From Glaciecola flavus (GTDB lineage: Bacteria > Pseudomonadota > Gammaproteobacteria > Enterobacterales > Alteromonadaceae), in assembly GCF_042646125.1 (NCBI RefSeq), contig NZ_JBHRSW010000043.1, positions 62,001 to 126,000 of the forward strand: a DNA stretch of 64,000 bases, written 5' to 3'. The notes under the pieces are model-generated. The model saw nothing but the letters and a program-made list of their open reading frames with translations. It searched no databases and was not told the origin of the DNA. Of the stretch, positions 7,860 through 17,281 are shown piece by piece. The translations under genes and the position numbers were made by a program. Every line of letters begins with the position of its first letter. Position 1 is the stretch's first letter.

Positions 7860-10748
7860 ATGTCAGAAAATGATTTCGAGCTACACGAACTGATTCAAGG
7901 GATTTCTGGCTATTGTCAATGCGATTCCATCAACATCGTAGAAATTGATGGTGACAGTACATATCGTTATGTCATGGGTGACGCTGACTTGCAAACACAA
8001 GCGGCTGCGCCTAGTGTTAGTGTAAAACTTGATTTCCAAGGTTTACCGTGCAGTATTTATTGTTCACAATTGTCTGCTTTTAGCATTCAATTTCTGTTGA
8101 CCGACAAGGTCGACGCAATCGGGTCTAGTCGCCGTCAGATAGACAAACTAGAACAAAAAACAAGAACAATTACATTGACGATGTGTAGCCACAGCAAGTT
8201 ACCAAACTGGTTGCTCGCGCTTCACGATACATCTTCCTTACTTTGTGATAAACAACGCGGCTTCGTAGCTTTGTTGTCAGCATTGTACAGTCAATCTCAG
8301 CAAATAAGAGAATATAAACATCTTAAAACAGACCCTTTGACGCAGCTACAAAGCAAAGAAGCAATGCAACGCGCAATTGATACTCGCATCAAAAAAAGTC
8401 CGATGATTCTGTGCTTAATTCATTGCCGCGATTTTCAACTAATAAACAGAAAATTCAGCCAGGTACAGGGGGACAATGTATTAAGAGAAATTGCAATAGT
8501 TCTCAAAGAAAACACGCGGGATGACGATATTGTATGTCGTTTTGGTGGTGCGCTATTCGGTGTTACCGCCCATGCACAGGATATACAAGATGGGTACAAG
8601 CTCGCCTGCAAATTAAAAGATGCACTTGAAGCAAATACCTATTTGGAAAATGCAGTCAAATTAAGCTTTAGTGTCGGACTTGGTTTTTGTGACGAAAAAG
8701 CGGCCTCCGAAGAAAAAGCTACACCCTCAATAGTGTTAATCAATCGAGCAGAACAAGCACTAAAGTCCTCACAAAGTACCGAAAAATCATCCATTGTGCT
8801 TTGGGAGCTCGGGCAATTTGAAGAAAACGAGCAAGACTATAATTATTTAGGCGGAATTTTTACAGACAATAACATCACCAACTACCGAAACATGCTATTG
8901 CTTTGGGATATATCTTCAATTATTGCCGATGAATATGAATTTAAAAAATTGTTGTTGCATGTCGTCCAGCGCCTTGCGGCGACCTTCCATTTTGAACTAG
9001 CCGGACTAGTATCCACGCAATCACCAAACAGTAACGTGCTGCTCAGTTCTAACGATTTGGCTGATGTCGAAGTGGTAGACAATATCGCTCAAACCACACA
9101 AGATTTACTCCTTCACTTAGCGAAAGATGCGATAGCGAATAATACAACCATAGAACACTATGAATTTGACAGCACTTATTTACTCCTGCCAATAGGGGCA
9201 AAACACGACATTTGCTTTTTTATGTCGGGGCAACAAGAACAATTTGTATTGTCTCACAATACCAACCTGCTTTTCGCTGGATTTGCCCGCCAACTTGGGC
9301 GTGCACTGCGCAGAAATCAACTGGAAGAAGCATTGAACAAAAGTCTGGCACAGCAAAACGCCAAACTTGCAGAAGAAGTCGCCACACTAAAATCTGGGCT
9401 GATGTCGTCTACGCTGGTTTATCAATCAAAGAACATGCAGCAGTTGATGATCCAAGCTCAGCGAGCTGCAAAAACTGACACCACCGTGCTAGTAACCGGC
9501 GAGAGTGGAACAGGGAAAGAGCGACTTGTCCATGCACTACATTCACTGGGCTCACGAGCAGATAAACCACTTATTATCGTTGATTGTGGATCGATCCCAG
9601 AAAGCTTGATTGAGTCAGAGTTGTTTGGGCATGCTAAAGGCTCGTTTACCGGTGCTCAGCACGAAAAAATAGGGCAAGTTCAAGCTGCCGATGGTGGTAC
9701 ATTGGTATTGGATGAAATAGGCGAACTACCGATGCTAATGCAGCCCAAGTTACTGCGTTTTGTTCAGGAAAAACACTTTAGCCCTGTAGGTAGTACAAAA
9801 CACATCTCGGTCAATGTAAAGATTATCGCAGTAACTAACCGAGATCTCGCACAAGAGGTTAAAGAGGGAAGATTTAGACAAGATTTGTACTATCGCTTAA
9901 ACGTCATCCACATACACAACATTCCTTTGCGGGAGCGACTAGATGATTTACCCCTGTTGTGCCAACATTTTTTAACGCAGTTTGCCAAACGTTACGAAAC
10001 ACCAAAAAAGCACATTCATCCTACAACCTTGCAAAGAATGCAAAAATATCCATGGCCCGGTAACATTCGAGAATTAGAAAACAAGTTAATGCAGGCCTAT
10101 TTGTTAAGCGAAGGTGATGATATATTAGTTGAAGATCTGAAACTACCTCAAACTGTTGAAATAGCCGAAGCAGCCACCGCTATTCAGCACGCTCAGGATA
10201 ACAAAAATACAAGCAATACGCTCGAAACCTCTTCATTTGAAAATACCGAAATACAAAAACCTGCCGCGCAAAACCTTGACGTTCAACACACTACAAAAAA
10301 TATCGTTGAAGGCGCAGACACGTGGATGAATCAACTCACGAGTGCATTGAATAGCTTGCTCGATGAAGTTAATGGATCAGCCAATTATTACCACTTAAAT
10401 ATTGGCGAACTGGTTGAGCAACACCTGTTTAGGTATTGTTTTCAAACTTTGCGAACAAACAAGAAAACAGCAGAAAAATTACAACTGCCAATTAGTACTG
10501 CACGCAGAAAAATTCAACGCGCTAATACGCAAAAAATGCAACAAACGCTTCCACTCAACTGGCATCGAGTAGCCAAATCACTTGAAAACTTAGTCGACGC
10601 AGATTGGGTTGTAATAGAACCCCTTAACGTAATAAAACAGCAATTACTCGAAAGTATATTATCAAAAAACACCCAGAACATGACGCGAGCCGCAGCGCAG
10701 TTGGGTGTGAGTGAGCCAACGCTTTATAAGTTAAAAAAGCAGCTCTAG
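7860..10748 (+). CDS. Sigma-54-dependent transcriptional activator with degenerate GGDEF domain
   Basis: 962-residue regulator. Residues 1-130 are unassigned. About 155-285 is a GGDEF fold beginning DPLTQLQSKEAM whose signature is G229-G-A-L-F, so it should not make c-di-GMP. About 330-480 looks GAF-like, then a short coiled coil. The AAA+ domain (about 525-755) has Walker A GESGTGKE at 547-554, the sigma-54 contact loop as GSFTGA at 594-599 instead of GAFTGA, and VLDEIGEL as Walker B. A Fis-type helix-turn-helix ends the protein (AAAQLGVSEPTLYKLKKQ). No receiver domain, so control is probably by ligand through the N-terminal modules. Targets unknown; the divergent hybrid kinase is an obvious candidate. 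Confidence 0.87.
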   Translation: MSENDFELHELIQGISGYCQCDSINIVEIDGDSTYRYVMGDADLQTQAAAPSVSVKLDFQGLPCSIYCSQLSAFSIQFLLTDKVDAIGSSRRQIDKLEQKTRTITLTMCSHSKLPNWLLALHDTSSLLCDKQRGFVALLSALYSQSQQIREYKHLKTDPLTQLQSKEAMQRAIDTRIKKSPMILCLIHCRDFQLINRKFSQVQGDNVLREIAIVLKENTRDDDIVCRFGGALFGVTAHAQDIQDGYKLACKLKDALEANTYLENAVKLSFSVGLGFCDEKAASEEKATPSIVLINRAEQALKSSQSTEKSSIVLWELGQFEENEQDYNYLGGIFTDNNITNYRNMLLLWDISSIIADEYEFKKLLLHVVQRLAATFHFELAGLVSTQSPNSNVLLSSNDLADVEVVDNIAQTTQDLLLHLAKDAIANNTTIEHYEFDSTYLLLPIGAKHDICFFMSGQQEQFVLSHNTNLLFAGFARQLGRALRRNQLEEALNKSLAQQNAKLAEEVATLKSGLMSSTLVYQSKNMQQLMIQAQRAAKTDTTVLVTGESGTGKERLVHALHSLGSRADKPLIIVDCGSIPESLIESELFGHAKGSFTGAQHEKIGQVQAADGGTLVLDEIGELPMLMQPKLLRFVQEKHFSPVGSTKHISVNVKIIAVTNRDLAQEVKEGRFRQDLYYRLNVIHIHNIPLRERLDDLPLLCQHFLTQFAKRYETPKKHIHPTTLQRMQKYPWPGNIRELENKLMQAYLLSEGDDILVEDLKLPQTVEIAEAATAIQHAQDNKNTSNTLETSSFENTEIQKPAAQNLDVQHTTKNIVEGADTWMNQLTSALNSLLDEVNGSANYYHLNIGELVEQHLFRYCFQTLRTNKKTAEKLQLPISTARRKIQRANTQKMQQTLPLNWHRVAKSLENLVDADWVVIEPLNVIKQQLLESILSKNTQNMTRAAAQLGVSEPTLYKLKKQL

Positions 10749-10842
10749 GCTAAAAAAAACCGAGTTCCACAAGCGGCTTCTTGAACGATTTTGAAGAATT
10801 GGGCTAGGAGTTGTAGTCTTGCAAAATAGTGTTCAATACATT

Positions 10843-13800
10843 CTAGCTGTTAGCGGATGAAACAATGCGTACAAGACATTTATCAATCGCACGCTCAACG
10901 TTAGACGTAATTTGGTTCAGCTCAGAGTAAGGCAATGCTGTATCGGCAGCAAGCACGCCTGTCCATGTATTTCTTCCGAATTCTTTAGACTTATACAGGG
11001 CGTTATCAGCCAATATGTGGACATGATCCCACGTTAGGGCATCGGGTAGTACTTCACAGAAGGGATATAGAGAAAAGCCTATCGAGCTCGACAGATGAAT
11101 AGGCTGAGCTACGCCTAAATCAAAGGCATAGCCAGCAATCGTCGATCTAATGCGCTCAGCCAACTGAGAAACCTCACTTGCTCTGTTGACATGACCGACA
11201 ATTAAAAACTCATCACCGCCCCAACGCACAACCAAGTCGTTGACGCGACAAACCTCCTTCAAAATACTCGCGACTTGTTCTATCACTTTGTCACCCGCGT
11301 CGTGCCCATAGGTATCGTTTACGGGCTTAAACCCATCCATATCAAACATTAAAAAGAATATGCGAGGCGCAACAAGTTCTTCAGTTCCTTTAGTTGAGGT
11401 TTCCCCTTGTTCTATAACCTGAGAAAACTTAGCAAGTGCTTCTTTGGCAATATCGGGCAGAACCGTATTCAAGTGGCGCCTGTTGTACAATCCTGTCAGC
11501 TGATCAGTAATGCTATTTTGTAGTAACTCTGTGTTGAGTTTTCGCAGTTCTCGAGTACGCTCACTCACTTCGTTTTCTAACTTTTCTCGATACCGCTTTT
11601 CCGCCTCCACACGCATTCTTACAATGCGCGCCGCAATTAAAAGCAATATAAATAGAACAAGTAGGTAGATACCATAGGCGATAGAGGTACGCCAAATTGG
11701 AGGCAAAACGACCAAGTCAAGAGAAGCCCCCTCTTCATTCCAATGGCCGTCACTATTGCTACCGATTACGCGGAAAGTGTAACGTCCAGAAGGGAGGTTT
11801 GTGTAAATAGCCTTATTATTTTTATCCGCATCCACCCAATTTGGGTCAAACCCTTCAAGTTTATACTTAAACTTATTGTCTTTGGGAGAGACAAAATCTA
11901 ATCCGGCAAATTCAAAGCCAAGAATATAATCATCATGGTTGACGACAATTTCTCTATTTTCGTTTAATAAGCTTTCTGGAATGTAGCTGTCATTGATTTT
12001 CTGAAATTGCGTTATCTCAATTGGGAAATAGCGCACTTCTTTTTCAAGCGCTTCAGGCGAAAATACCGTGATGCCATTCGAACCACCAAACACCAATCGA
12101 CCATCTGGCAATTCAGTACTGGATAGTGAATTGAACTCATTGCTAGGTAAGCCGTGAGCACTTGTATACACTTTTATCTGCAAAGTGTTGGGATTAACGC
12201 GAACAAGCCCTCTTGTAGTGCTCGCCCATATATGCCCATCAATGCCATATTCGATACTTGTCACAGTATTAGAAGGCATACCGTCTTCGCGAGTAATCAT
12301 TTGGTAAGTAAAACGACCGAGATCTAGACTGCTTGACTCCATCAATACTAAACCTTTTCCTGCAGTCGCTACCCACATATTCCCTGAGTCATCTTCTACT
12401 AAACCAGTGATAAACTCATTTATTTGATACTCAGTCGGAATACTGTCATTCACTCGGTAATTGGACTCAGTTATGGGGTTAAATATATTGATCCCATTGT
12501 CAATACTCCCTAACCAAATCAAGCCACTGCTTGCTTCATATGCTGAAACTATCTTGTTGGAGCTTAAGGTGAATCTATCTAAATCACTTTTTTTGTATGT
12601 AATAAAATTGTCCCTAGCACTATTATATTTGCTTAGACCACCTCCGAACGTAGCAAACCACAGTTGCTCATTACTCAATTGCAAAATATATGGGATTGCG
12701 GAAAACCCAATCGATGATTGATTATTGCTTTCAAACTCATAGTGACTGTATTTCATTGTGTTTGTATTTATTTTGGAGGCACCTTTGGATCGATAACCAA
12801 CCCAAACTTCTTCATGAGATTTTGCTTTCACTGACATAACAGAGGGTTCTAGGAGCCCATCTTTCTCCTGATTTCTTTGAGAAAAATGCACGACTTTACC
12901 CGTGTATAAATTGACTTTATCCAAGCCTTGCAAGTGTGATACGAATACCCATTCGTTATCTAACGCGTCTATCCCCGTAACATCCGAACCAGACAAACTG
13001 TATTCGACTTTACCTCTAGCATTAATGCTGGTGAATTTTTTTGCAAATGTGTTCCATTTACTCAGTCCTGCAAATGTTCCGACCCATAAAATCCCATTCC
13101 GATCACTGAGTAAAGCCTGAACATTATTGGATAACAAAGAGCTTGTTCTGCGTGGTTCGCTAACTATCATCAAATGCTCTTGAGTCCCTTTTTTTATTAT
13201 TCCTAAGCCTCTTTTTGTGGCAAACCACACATCCCCTTGGTTATCTTGCACGAGGTCAATGATTGAATAAGGCTCTGTATTAGGCAGTTGTTGCAAATGT
13301 GTACTTTCTGACAGATTGAAAGTTGGTACTTCTGTACGAAATACCCCTGAATTATCAGTACCAACCCATAAATATCCGTCGCGGTCGATTAAAAACTTGG
13401 ATATTGGCGGATACTTAATATTTTTTGAGATCCCCTTATTTACATCGAAGTGAATGTTAGCTTTCTCGATCTTTTTTGTCTGGATATGAAAAATGAAAAC
13501 ACCTTTATTGGCTGTTCCAATCAGCAATAGTTCTTTGTTTACGCCATATATTGCCGTCGCGCGAATGTCTGTATCGAGGTCATCCTCTAGTCTTATTTTT
13601 TCAAACCGTTGTGAATCGTAGTTGTAAAGCTCAACTCCTTCGTTACCTATAATCCACATAGATTCATTTACATCTTTATAGATGTAAGTTACTCCTTTGC
13701 TTTTAATACCTGAATTATCATTACTCAGTCGATTAATAGACTGGCTATATTGATCAAGGATCGATATACCCTTATCAGTAGCTACCCAAATTTTGCCAAA

Positions 13801-14109
13801 TTTATCCTCTTCGACCCCCCTAACCCAAGGAGCTGACAAAGTATTTGGATCTTTAGGTGAATGTAAAAACCTTTTGTAGCTTTCGCCGTCAAATCGGTTT
13901 AAACCATCTTGCGTAGCAACCCACAAAAAGCCTTTTGAGTCTTGGAGAATATCAGTAACGGCATCGGACGATAAGCCATGTTTACTGGTAATATTTTCGA
14001 AACTGATCTCTTCCATGTTTGCAAAAGCATTAGCAGCTTTTATTAACAGCACAAAAATAAAAAGGGTTAAATATTTCCGTAACAATTTAGAACAAGAGTC
14101 AGCAATCAT
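10843..14109 (-). CDS. Beta-propeller sensor diguanylate cyclase
   Basis: 1088 residues with an N-terminal signal sequence (to about residue 30), many two-component-regulator propeller repeats (motifs such as DSKGFLWVATQDGLNRF, DRNGILWVGT, DDSGNMWVATAGKGL), a Y_Y_Y domain (about 700-770), one membrane helix (IAYGIYLLVLFILLLIAARI), a coiled coil and a cytosolic GGDEF domain. The active site G964-G-D-E-F is intact and an RxxD inhibitory site (R955-D958) precedes it by the canonical five residues, so it should make c-di-GMP under product feedback. The periplasmic propeller probably senses polysaccharide or oligosaccharide-related ligands, as in hybrid two-component systems; that is inference. 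Confidence 0.9.
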   Translation of the reverse strand: MIADSCSKLLRKYLTLFIFVLLIKAANAFANMEEISFENITSKHGLSSDAVTDILQDSKGFLWVATQDGLNRFDGESYKRFLHSPKDPNTLSAPWVRGVEEDKFGKIWVATDKGISILDQYSQSINRLSNDNSGIKSKGVTYIYKDVNESMWIIGNEGVELYNYDSQRFEKIRLEDDLDTDIRATAIYGVNKELLLIGTANKGVFIFHIQTKKIEKANIHFDVNKGISKNIKYPPISKFLIDRDGYLWVGTDNSGVFRTEVPTFNLSESTHLQQLPNTEPYSIIDLVQDNQGDVWFATKRGLGIIKKGTQEHLMIVSEPRRTSSLLSNNVQALLSDRNGILWVGTFAGLSKWNTFAKKFTSINARGKVEYSLSGSDVTGIDALDNEWVFVSHLQGLDKVNLYTGKVVHFSQRNQEKDGLLEPSVMSVKAKSHEEVWVGYRSKGASKINTNTMKYSHYEFESNNQSSIGFSAIPYILQLSNEQLWFATFGGGLSKYNSARDNFITYKKSDLDRFTLSSNKIVSAYEASSGLIWLGSIDNGINIFNPITESNYRVNDSIPTEYQINEFITGLVEDDSGNMWVATAGKGLVLMESSSLDLGRFTYQMITREDGMPSNTVTSIEYGIDGHIWASTTRGLVRVNPNTLQIKVYTSAHGLPSNEFNSLSSTELPDGRLVFGGSNGITVFSPEALEKEVRYFPIEITQFQKINDSYIPESLLNENREIVVNHDDYILGFEFAGLDFVSPKDNKFKYKLEGFDPNWVDADKNNKAIYTNLPSGRYTFRVIGSNSDGHWNEEGASLDLVVLPPIWRTSIAYGIYLLVLFILLLIAARIVRMRVEAEKRYREKLENEVSERTRELRKLNTELLQNSITDQLTGLYNRRHLNTVLPDIAKEALAKFSQVIEQGETSTKGTEELVAPRIFFLMFDMDGFKPVNDTYGHDAGDKVIEQVASILKEVCRVNDLVVRWGGDEFLIVGHVNRASEVSQLAERIRSTIAGYAFDLGVAQPIHLSSSIGFSLYPFCEVLPDALTWDHVHILADNALYKSKEFGRNTWTGVLAADTALPYSELNQITSNVERAIDKCLVRIVSSANS

Positions 14110-14229
14110 TTAGTTAATGTATGTATTCACGTATTAGTTATATCGGATCATTTGTTTACATCTTGACCAAAACGGGACAACTAATTGAAGTGTTGATTTT
14201 TTGAAAAAACTGGATGTAAAAAAATGAGT

Positions 14230-14259
14230 AAAACTGGATTAAAGTCTTAATCCAGTTTT
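14230..14259 (-). terminator. Rho-independent terminator after the subtilase gene
   Basis: Perfect 13-bp stem AAAACTGGATTAA / TTAATCCAGTTTT with a 4-nt loop. On the minus strand it lies about 25 nt after the stop and is followed by a T-rich tail (TTTT, then a run of seven T a few bases on). Confidence 0.75.
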
Positions 14260-14284
14260 GAATGTATTTCAGTAAGTTTTGTGC

Positions 14285-16000
14285 TTATTTTGTCGCTTCA
14301 GCCGAGTTCACCTCAGATGTAGAAACTTGCATGAGCTGGAACCTACCCTCCCCCCAATGCAAACCATTGATATCAAGTGCACTCCCGGACCAATTAGCAC
14401 TTAAGACCCCAAAACTGTTACCAGACCAATGTAAGCCTTGCATTTCAAATGATGATGCTCCCCAGTGCAGCCCTTGAAGGTCTGTAATATTTGTCGCCCA
14501 ATGTAGCCCCGAACTTACTAGAGTGCCATCATCCAAACGAATACCAAACTCTCCAGACTCTGTCTGTTCTACAGGGCCTACGAAATGCTTTTCGTTGGCA
14601 ATGTCCGCTTTGATATCTAAGCCACGATTCGCGCAACCAGTGGCATGCGTCATCACAGCTTCATAAGCATCGACTAAACCTGCACCTTGTTTGAATGGGG
14701 AAAAGGTATATTTTCCGTTGTCTATCGCCGCTCTTGCAGCAGTCATGATTTTGCACTTAACATCATCGGGAGATAAATGCGGATTGTTCTGCACGACAAG
14801 CGCAGCAACACCAGTGACGATTGCAGCGGCTTGAGAGGTGCCAGATATTTCTGCATAATCATGCCCAAGAGGATGACGCTTAAGCTGCCTAGCAAGGATA
14901 TTGTGCTGCAGTTTAACCGCTATATTTGTTGCAGGAGCAACGACATCAGGCTTAACAAAGCCATCATAGGTTGGCCCCATTGCCGAAAATGAAGCAATAC
15001 GATCGTCAGAAAAATCAAAAGGTGTGCGATTGTCTGTAGCCGCTCCCGCAGTGATGATATAGGGATTGTTTCCAGGAACGGTAATACCATGCGTTTCACC
15101 ATTATTGCCGGCAGACGCGACAACCACAATGCCAGCATCCCAAAGACGAGTCACTGCCTGATTGATAGGGTCTTCCCAATAACGACTGGTTACCGCGGTG
15201 CCCATCGACAAGTTGACAACTTGTATACGCATTTGTTTGCGGTTTTGATATATCCAATTGAGCGCGTCTAGTACGGTTGAATAGTCGCTTTTACCTTCTG
15301 CATCAAAAGCTTTCACAGGCAATATATTGGCCTCTGGTGCAATGCCGTTAAAACGATGCCATTGGCCTGTTCCGTGTCCAAACTGCGTGGCGATTATACT
15401 AGCCACATGCGTACCGTGACCGTTTTGGTCATCGTTCTTTACAGTCGTAGCCATACCTTTGGTAGCGTCGTACTTGGCAATCAGTCGGTTGTTTCCATCT
15501 GCGTGTTCGGCTAAGCGTCTGCCATAGTCGCCGTTAACATTTACGCCGCTATCGACAATGGCGATTGTGACGCCTCGGCCTTTTAGACCAATTGTATGCA
15601 AGCGATGAGCTTCCACTTGTTGCGCGATGTTGTTATTGATTTCCCACTGTAGATGAGCTGGCATGGGGCTTTGCGTCTTTACCTCAGCATCTATTTTTAA
15701 CGAGAGGCCTTTAATATTCGATAAAGCATCAAACTGATCGTTGGTCAGTACTGCAGATACCGCATTGATAATGGGGAACGCTTTTACTATTGAAGCCCCA
15801 TTTGCAGTAAGTAAGCTTGTCAATTTTTCAATACTGGCCCCCTGAATGATGTACGACTGCTTTTCTGCTTGTTCTAATACCAATGACATATCTGCTGCTG
15901 GGGCTTTTGACGAAAAGACATGTTTAGTAAGCGCAATATTAAGACTTATACTAATGCCAATACTACAAGCGACAATAGAAAATTTACTGAACAAGTTCAT
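14285..16000 (-). CDS. Secreted S8 (subtilisin-like) serine peptidase with GLHW tandem repeats
   Basis: 571 residues: an N-terminal signal or anchor helix, an inhibitor-I9-like propeptide (about 45-105), then the subtilase domain with the complete triad D150 (AIVDSGV), H195 (NGHGTHVAS) and S389 (SGTSQAAA), plus the oxyanion asparagine in SAGNNGE. The C-terminus (498-557) is five 12-residue units starting GLHW, GLHW, GLHW, SANW, GLHW, encoded at 14330-14509; I do not recognise them as a named domain. The enzyme should be exported and degrade extracellular protein. A divergent GspC-like gene lies across a 407-nt intergenic region. Confidence 0.9.
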   Translation of the reverse strand: MNLFSKFSIVACSIGISISLNIALTKHVFSSKAPAADMSLVLEQAEKQSYIIQGASIEKLTSLLTANGASIVKAFPIINAVSAVLTNDQFDALSNIKGLSLKIDAEVKTQSPMPAHLQWEINNNIAQQVEAHRLHTIGLKGRGVTIAIVDSGVNVNGDYGRRLAEHADGNNRLIAKYDATKGMATTVKNDDQNGHGTHVASIIATQFGHGTGQWHRFNGIAPEANILPVKAFDAEGKSDYSTVLDALNWIYQNRKQMRIQVVNLSMGTAVTSRYWEDPINQAVTRLWDAGIVVVASAGNNGETHGITVPGNNPYIITAGAATDNRTPFDFSDDRIASFSAMGPTYDGFVKPDVVAPATNIAVKLQHNILARQLKRHPLGHDYAEISGTSQAAAIVTGVAALVVQNNPHLSPDDVKCKIMTAARAAIDNGKYTFSPFKQGAGLVDAYEAVMTHATGCANRGLDIKADIANEKHFVGPVEQTESGEFGIRLDDGTLVSSGLHWATNITDLQGLHWGASSFEMQGLHWSGNSFGVLSANWSGSALDINGLHWGEGRFQLMQVSTSEVNSAEATK

Positions 16001-16407
16001 TTACATCTCCCCTCAATGCACCTCATTGTGCAATGGACAACTGGATTCAAGATAAAGCTATTAAGACCTTAACTTTACGATTAACTAAGCGATTAATAAT
16101 TACCTATTAGCACTAGTTATGCCAACTATTAAACATTTTTTATCTGTATGTATTAAAAGGATTTTTTCTTAATTCAATCGAAGAAATTATAAAAAATAAA
16201 ATATTAGCTCTAGTTATGAACTTATTTTTTGAACTTTTTATATTCATTTTTTTATTTATTTTTTAACTATGTTCACTATTTAAAGGTTCCTGAATTAAGG
16301 TAGTGAGCCACTTCACTATCTACCACATCAAAAAAACGTGTCAGCTTCCGATAACCAATAAAACATCCTTTCGTAAATTCACGGATTAACTAAACGGGTA
16401 ATTGCAA
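16001..16407. promoter_or_regulatory. Divergent intergenic region with direct repeats
   Basis: 407 nt, very AT-rich, between the subtilase and GspC-like genes. ATTAGCACTAGTTATG (16107-16122) recurs as ATTAGCTCTAGTTATG (16203-16218), 15 of 16 bases identical, 96 bp start to start, close to nine helical turns. They could be regulator sites controlling both genes. No convincing -35/-10 pair stands out against the AT background. Confidence 0.4.
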
Positions 16408-17211
16408 ATGAAGTTTTCACCGCTGTTGATGACAATATGTATTTGCTTTCTATTTGCACTTGTCTTTGTTGTATATTCATTAGTTGATGATAAACATACA
16501 TTGCCATATGTGCATGTTGATGAAAGTCACGAAGTAAAAGGCGATAAAGTGGAGGCGCTTCAGGCAAAGCCTAACGAGGACAAACTCCGTCCAAGCGAAA
16601 AAATTTCAAGTGGTGTAGATAAGCGTGTAAACCCAAGTTCAACAACACAAGCTCTACCCATTCAAGTGGTGGTGCTTGGCATCGACAAAAACAAAAATAT
16701 TACATTACTGGAATCAGAGAGCATGGTAGAAACTTACACACTTTCGGATTTTATCTTCAAGCAAGCTATTCAGGTAAAAGCAATCCATGTAGACAAGGTG
16801 ACGCTTACTTACAATGAAAATGTTTATGACATCCCATTATTCGATGCAAATTTTTTAACACAAAAAGAAGCCGATGCAGAATCAAACTATAAAGACTTAT
16901 CTTCTGCAGAAATTGCCAATCGACCCAAAATACTTGAGCACATAATAGACTTGTCTGATTTGCAGGGTATATCCCCGCATCTTTACGCTAAACCAGGTGT
17001 ATCCAAACGCTTATTCAAGCAAGCTGGCTTAGTGGAAGGTGATATCATCATGCGAATAAATGGTACCGATGTGAGTGATACCAGGGCTCTCAGTATACTT
17101 GCAGGCCAAGTGCACAATATGGACAGCATAAAGTTTGAAATACTAAGAAATGGTAAGCCAATAACACAATATTTAGACATACCATCAGAGGACTTGTCAT
17201 TTAGTCAATGA
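16408..17211 (+). CDS. GspC-like protein with C-terminal PDZ domain
   Basis: 267 residues from the ATG at 16408: a short cytosolic tail, one membrane helix (about 6-25), a low-complexity periplasmic linker, a region resembling the homology-region domain of type II secretion GspC (about 85-150, IQVVVLGIDKNKNITLLE onward), and a PDZ domain (about 180-262, GVSKRLFKQAGLVEGDII). In type II secretion GspC links the inner-membrane platform to secretin GspD and helps select substrates. Here it is an orphan with no gsp genes nearby, divergent from a secreted protease, so it may serve that protease or act as a regulatory PDZ protein. The function is inferred from architecture only. Confidence 0.65.
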   Translation: MKFSPLLMTICICFLFALVFVVYSLVDDKHTLPYVHVDESHEVKGDKVEALQAKPNEDKLRPSEKISSGVDKRVNPSSTTQALPIQVVVLGIDKNKNITLLESESMVETYTLSDFIFKQAIQVKAIHVDKVTLTYNENVYDIPLFDANFLTQKEADAESNYKDLSSAEIANRPKILEHIIDLSDLQGISPHLYAKPGVSKRLFKQAGLVEGDIIMRINGTDVSDTRALSILAGQVHNMDSIKFEILRNGKPITQYLDIPSEDLSFSQ

Positions 17212-17224
17212 GTGTGTGAATAGC

Positions 17225-17251
17225 AAAAAAAGGAGGTACAAGTACCTCCTT
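17225..17251 (-). terminator. Rho-independent terminator of the spondin-protein operon
   Basis: Perfect 10-bp stem AAGGAGGTAC / GTACCTCCTT (arms 17230-17239 and 17242-17251, 2-nt loop), followed on the minus strand by a run of seven T. Only the minus-strand side has the U-tract. Confidence 0.88.
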
Positions 17252-17281
17252 CACACAAGTAACTTAACTACTCACACTAAG

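Noticed and set aside
10749..10842. Terminator between the sigma-54 activator and the propeller gene
   Set aside because: Only a weak GTTC/GAAC inverted repeat with interrupted pairing; not enough to annotate.
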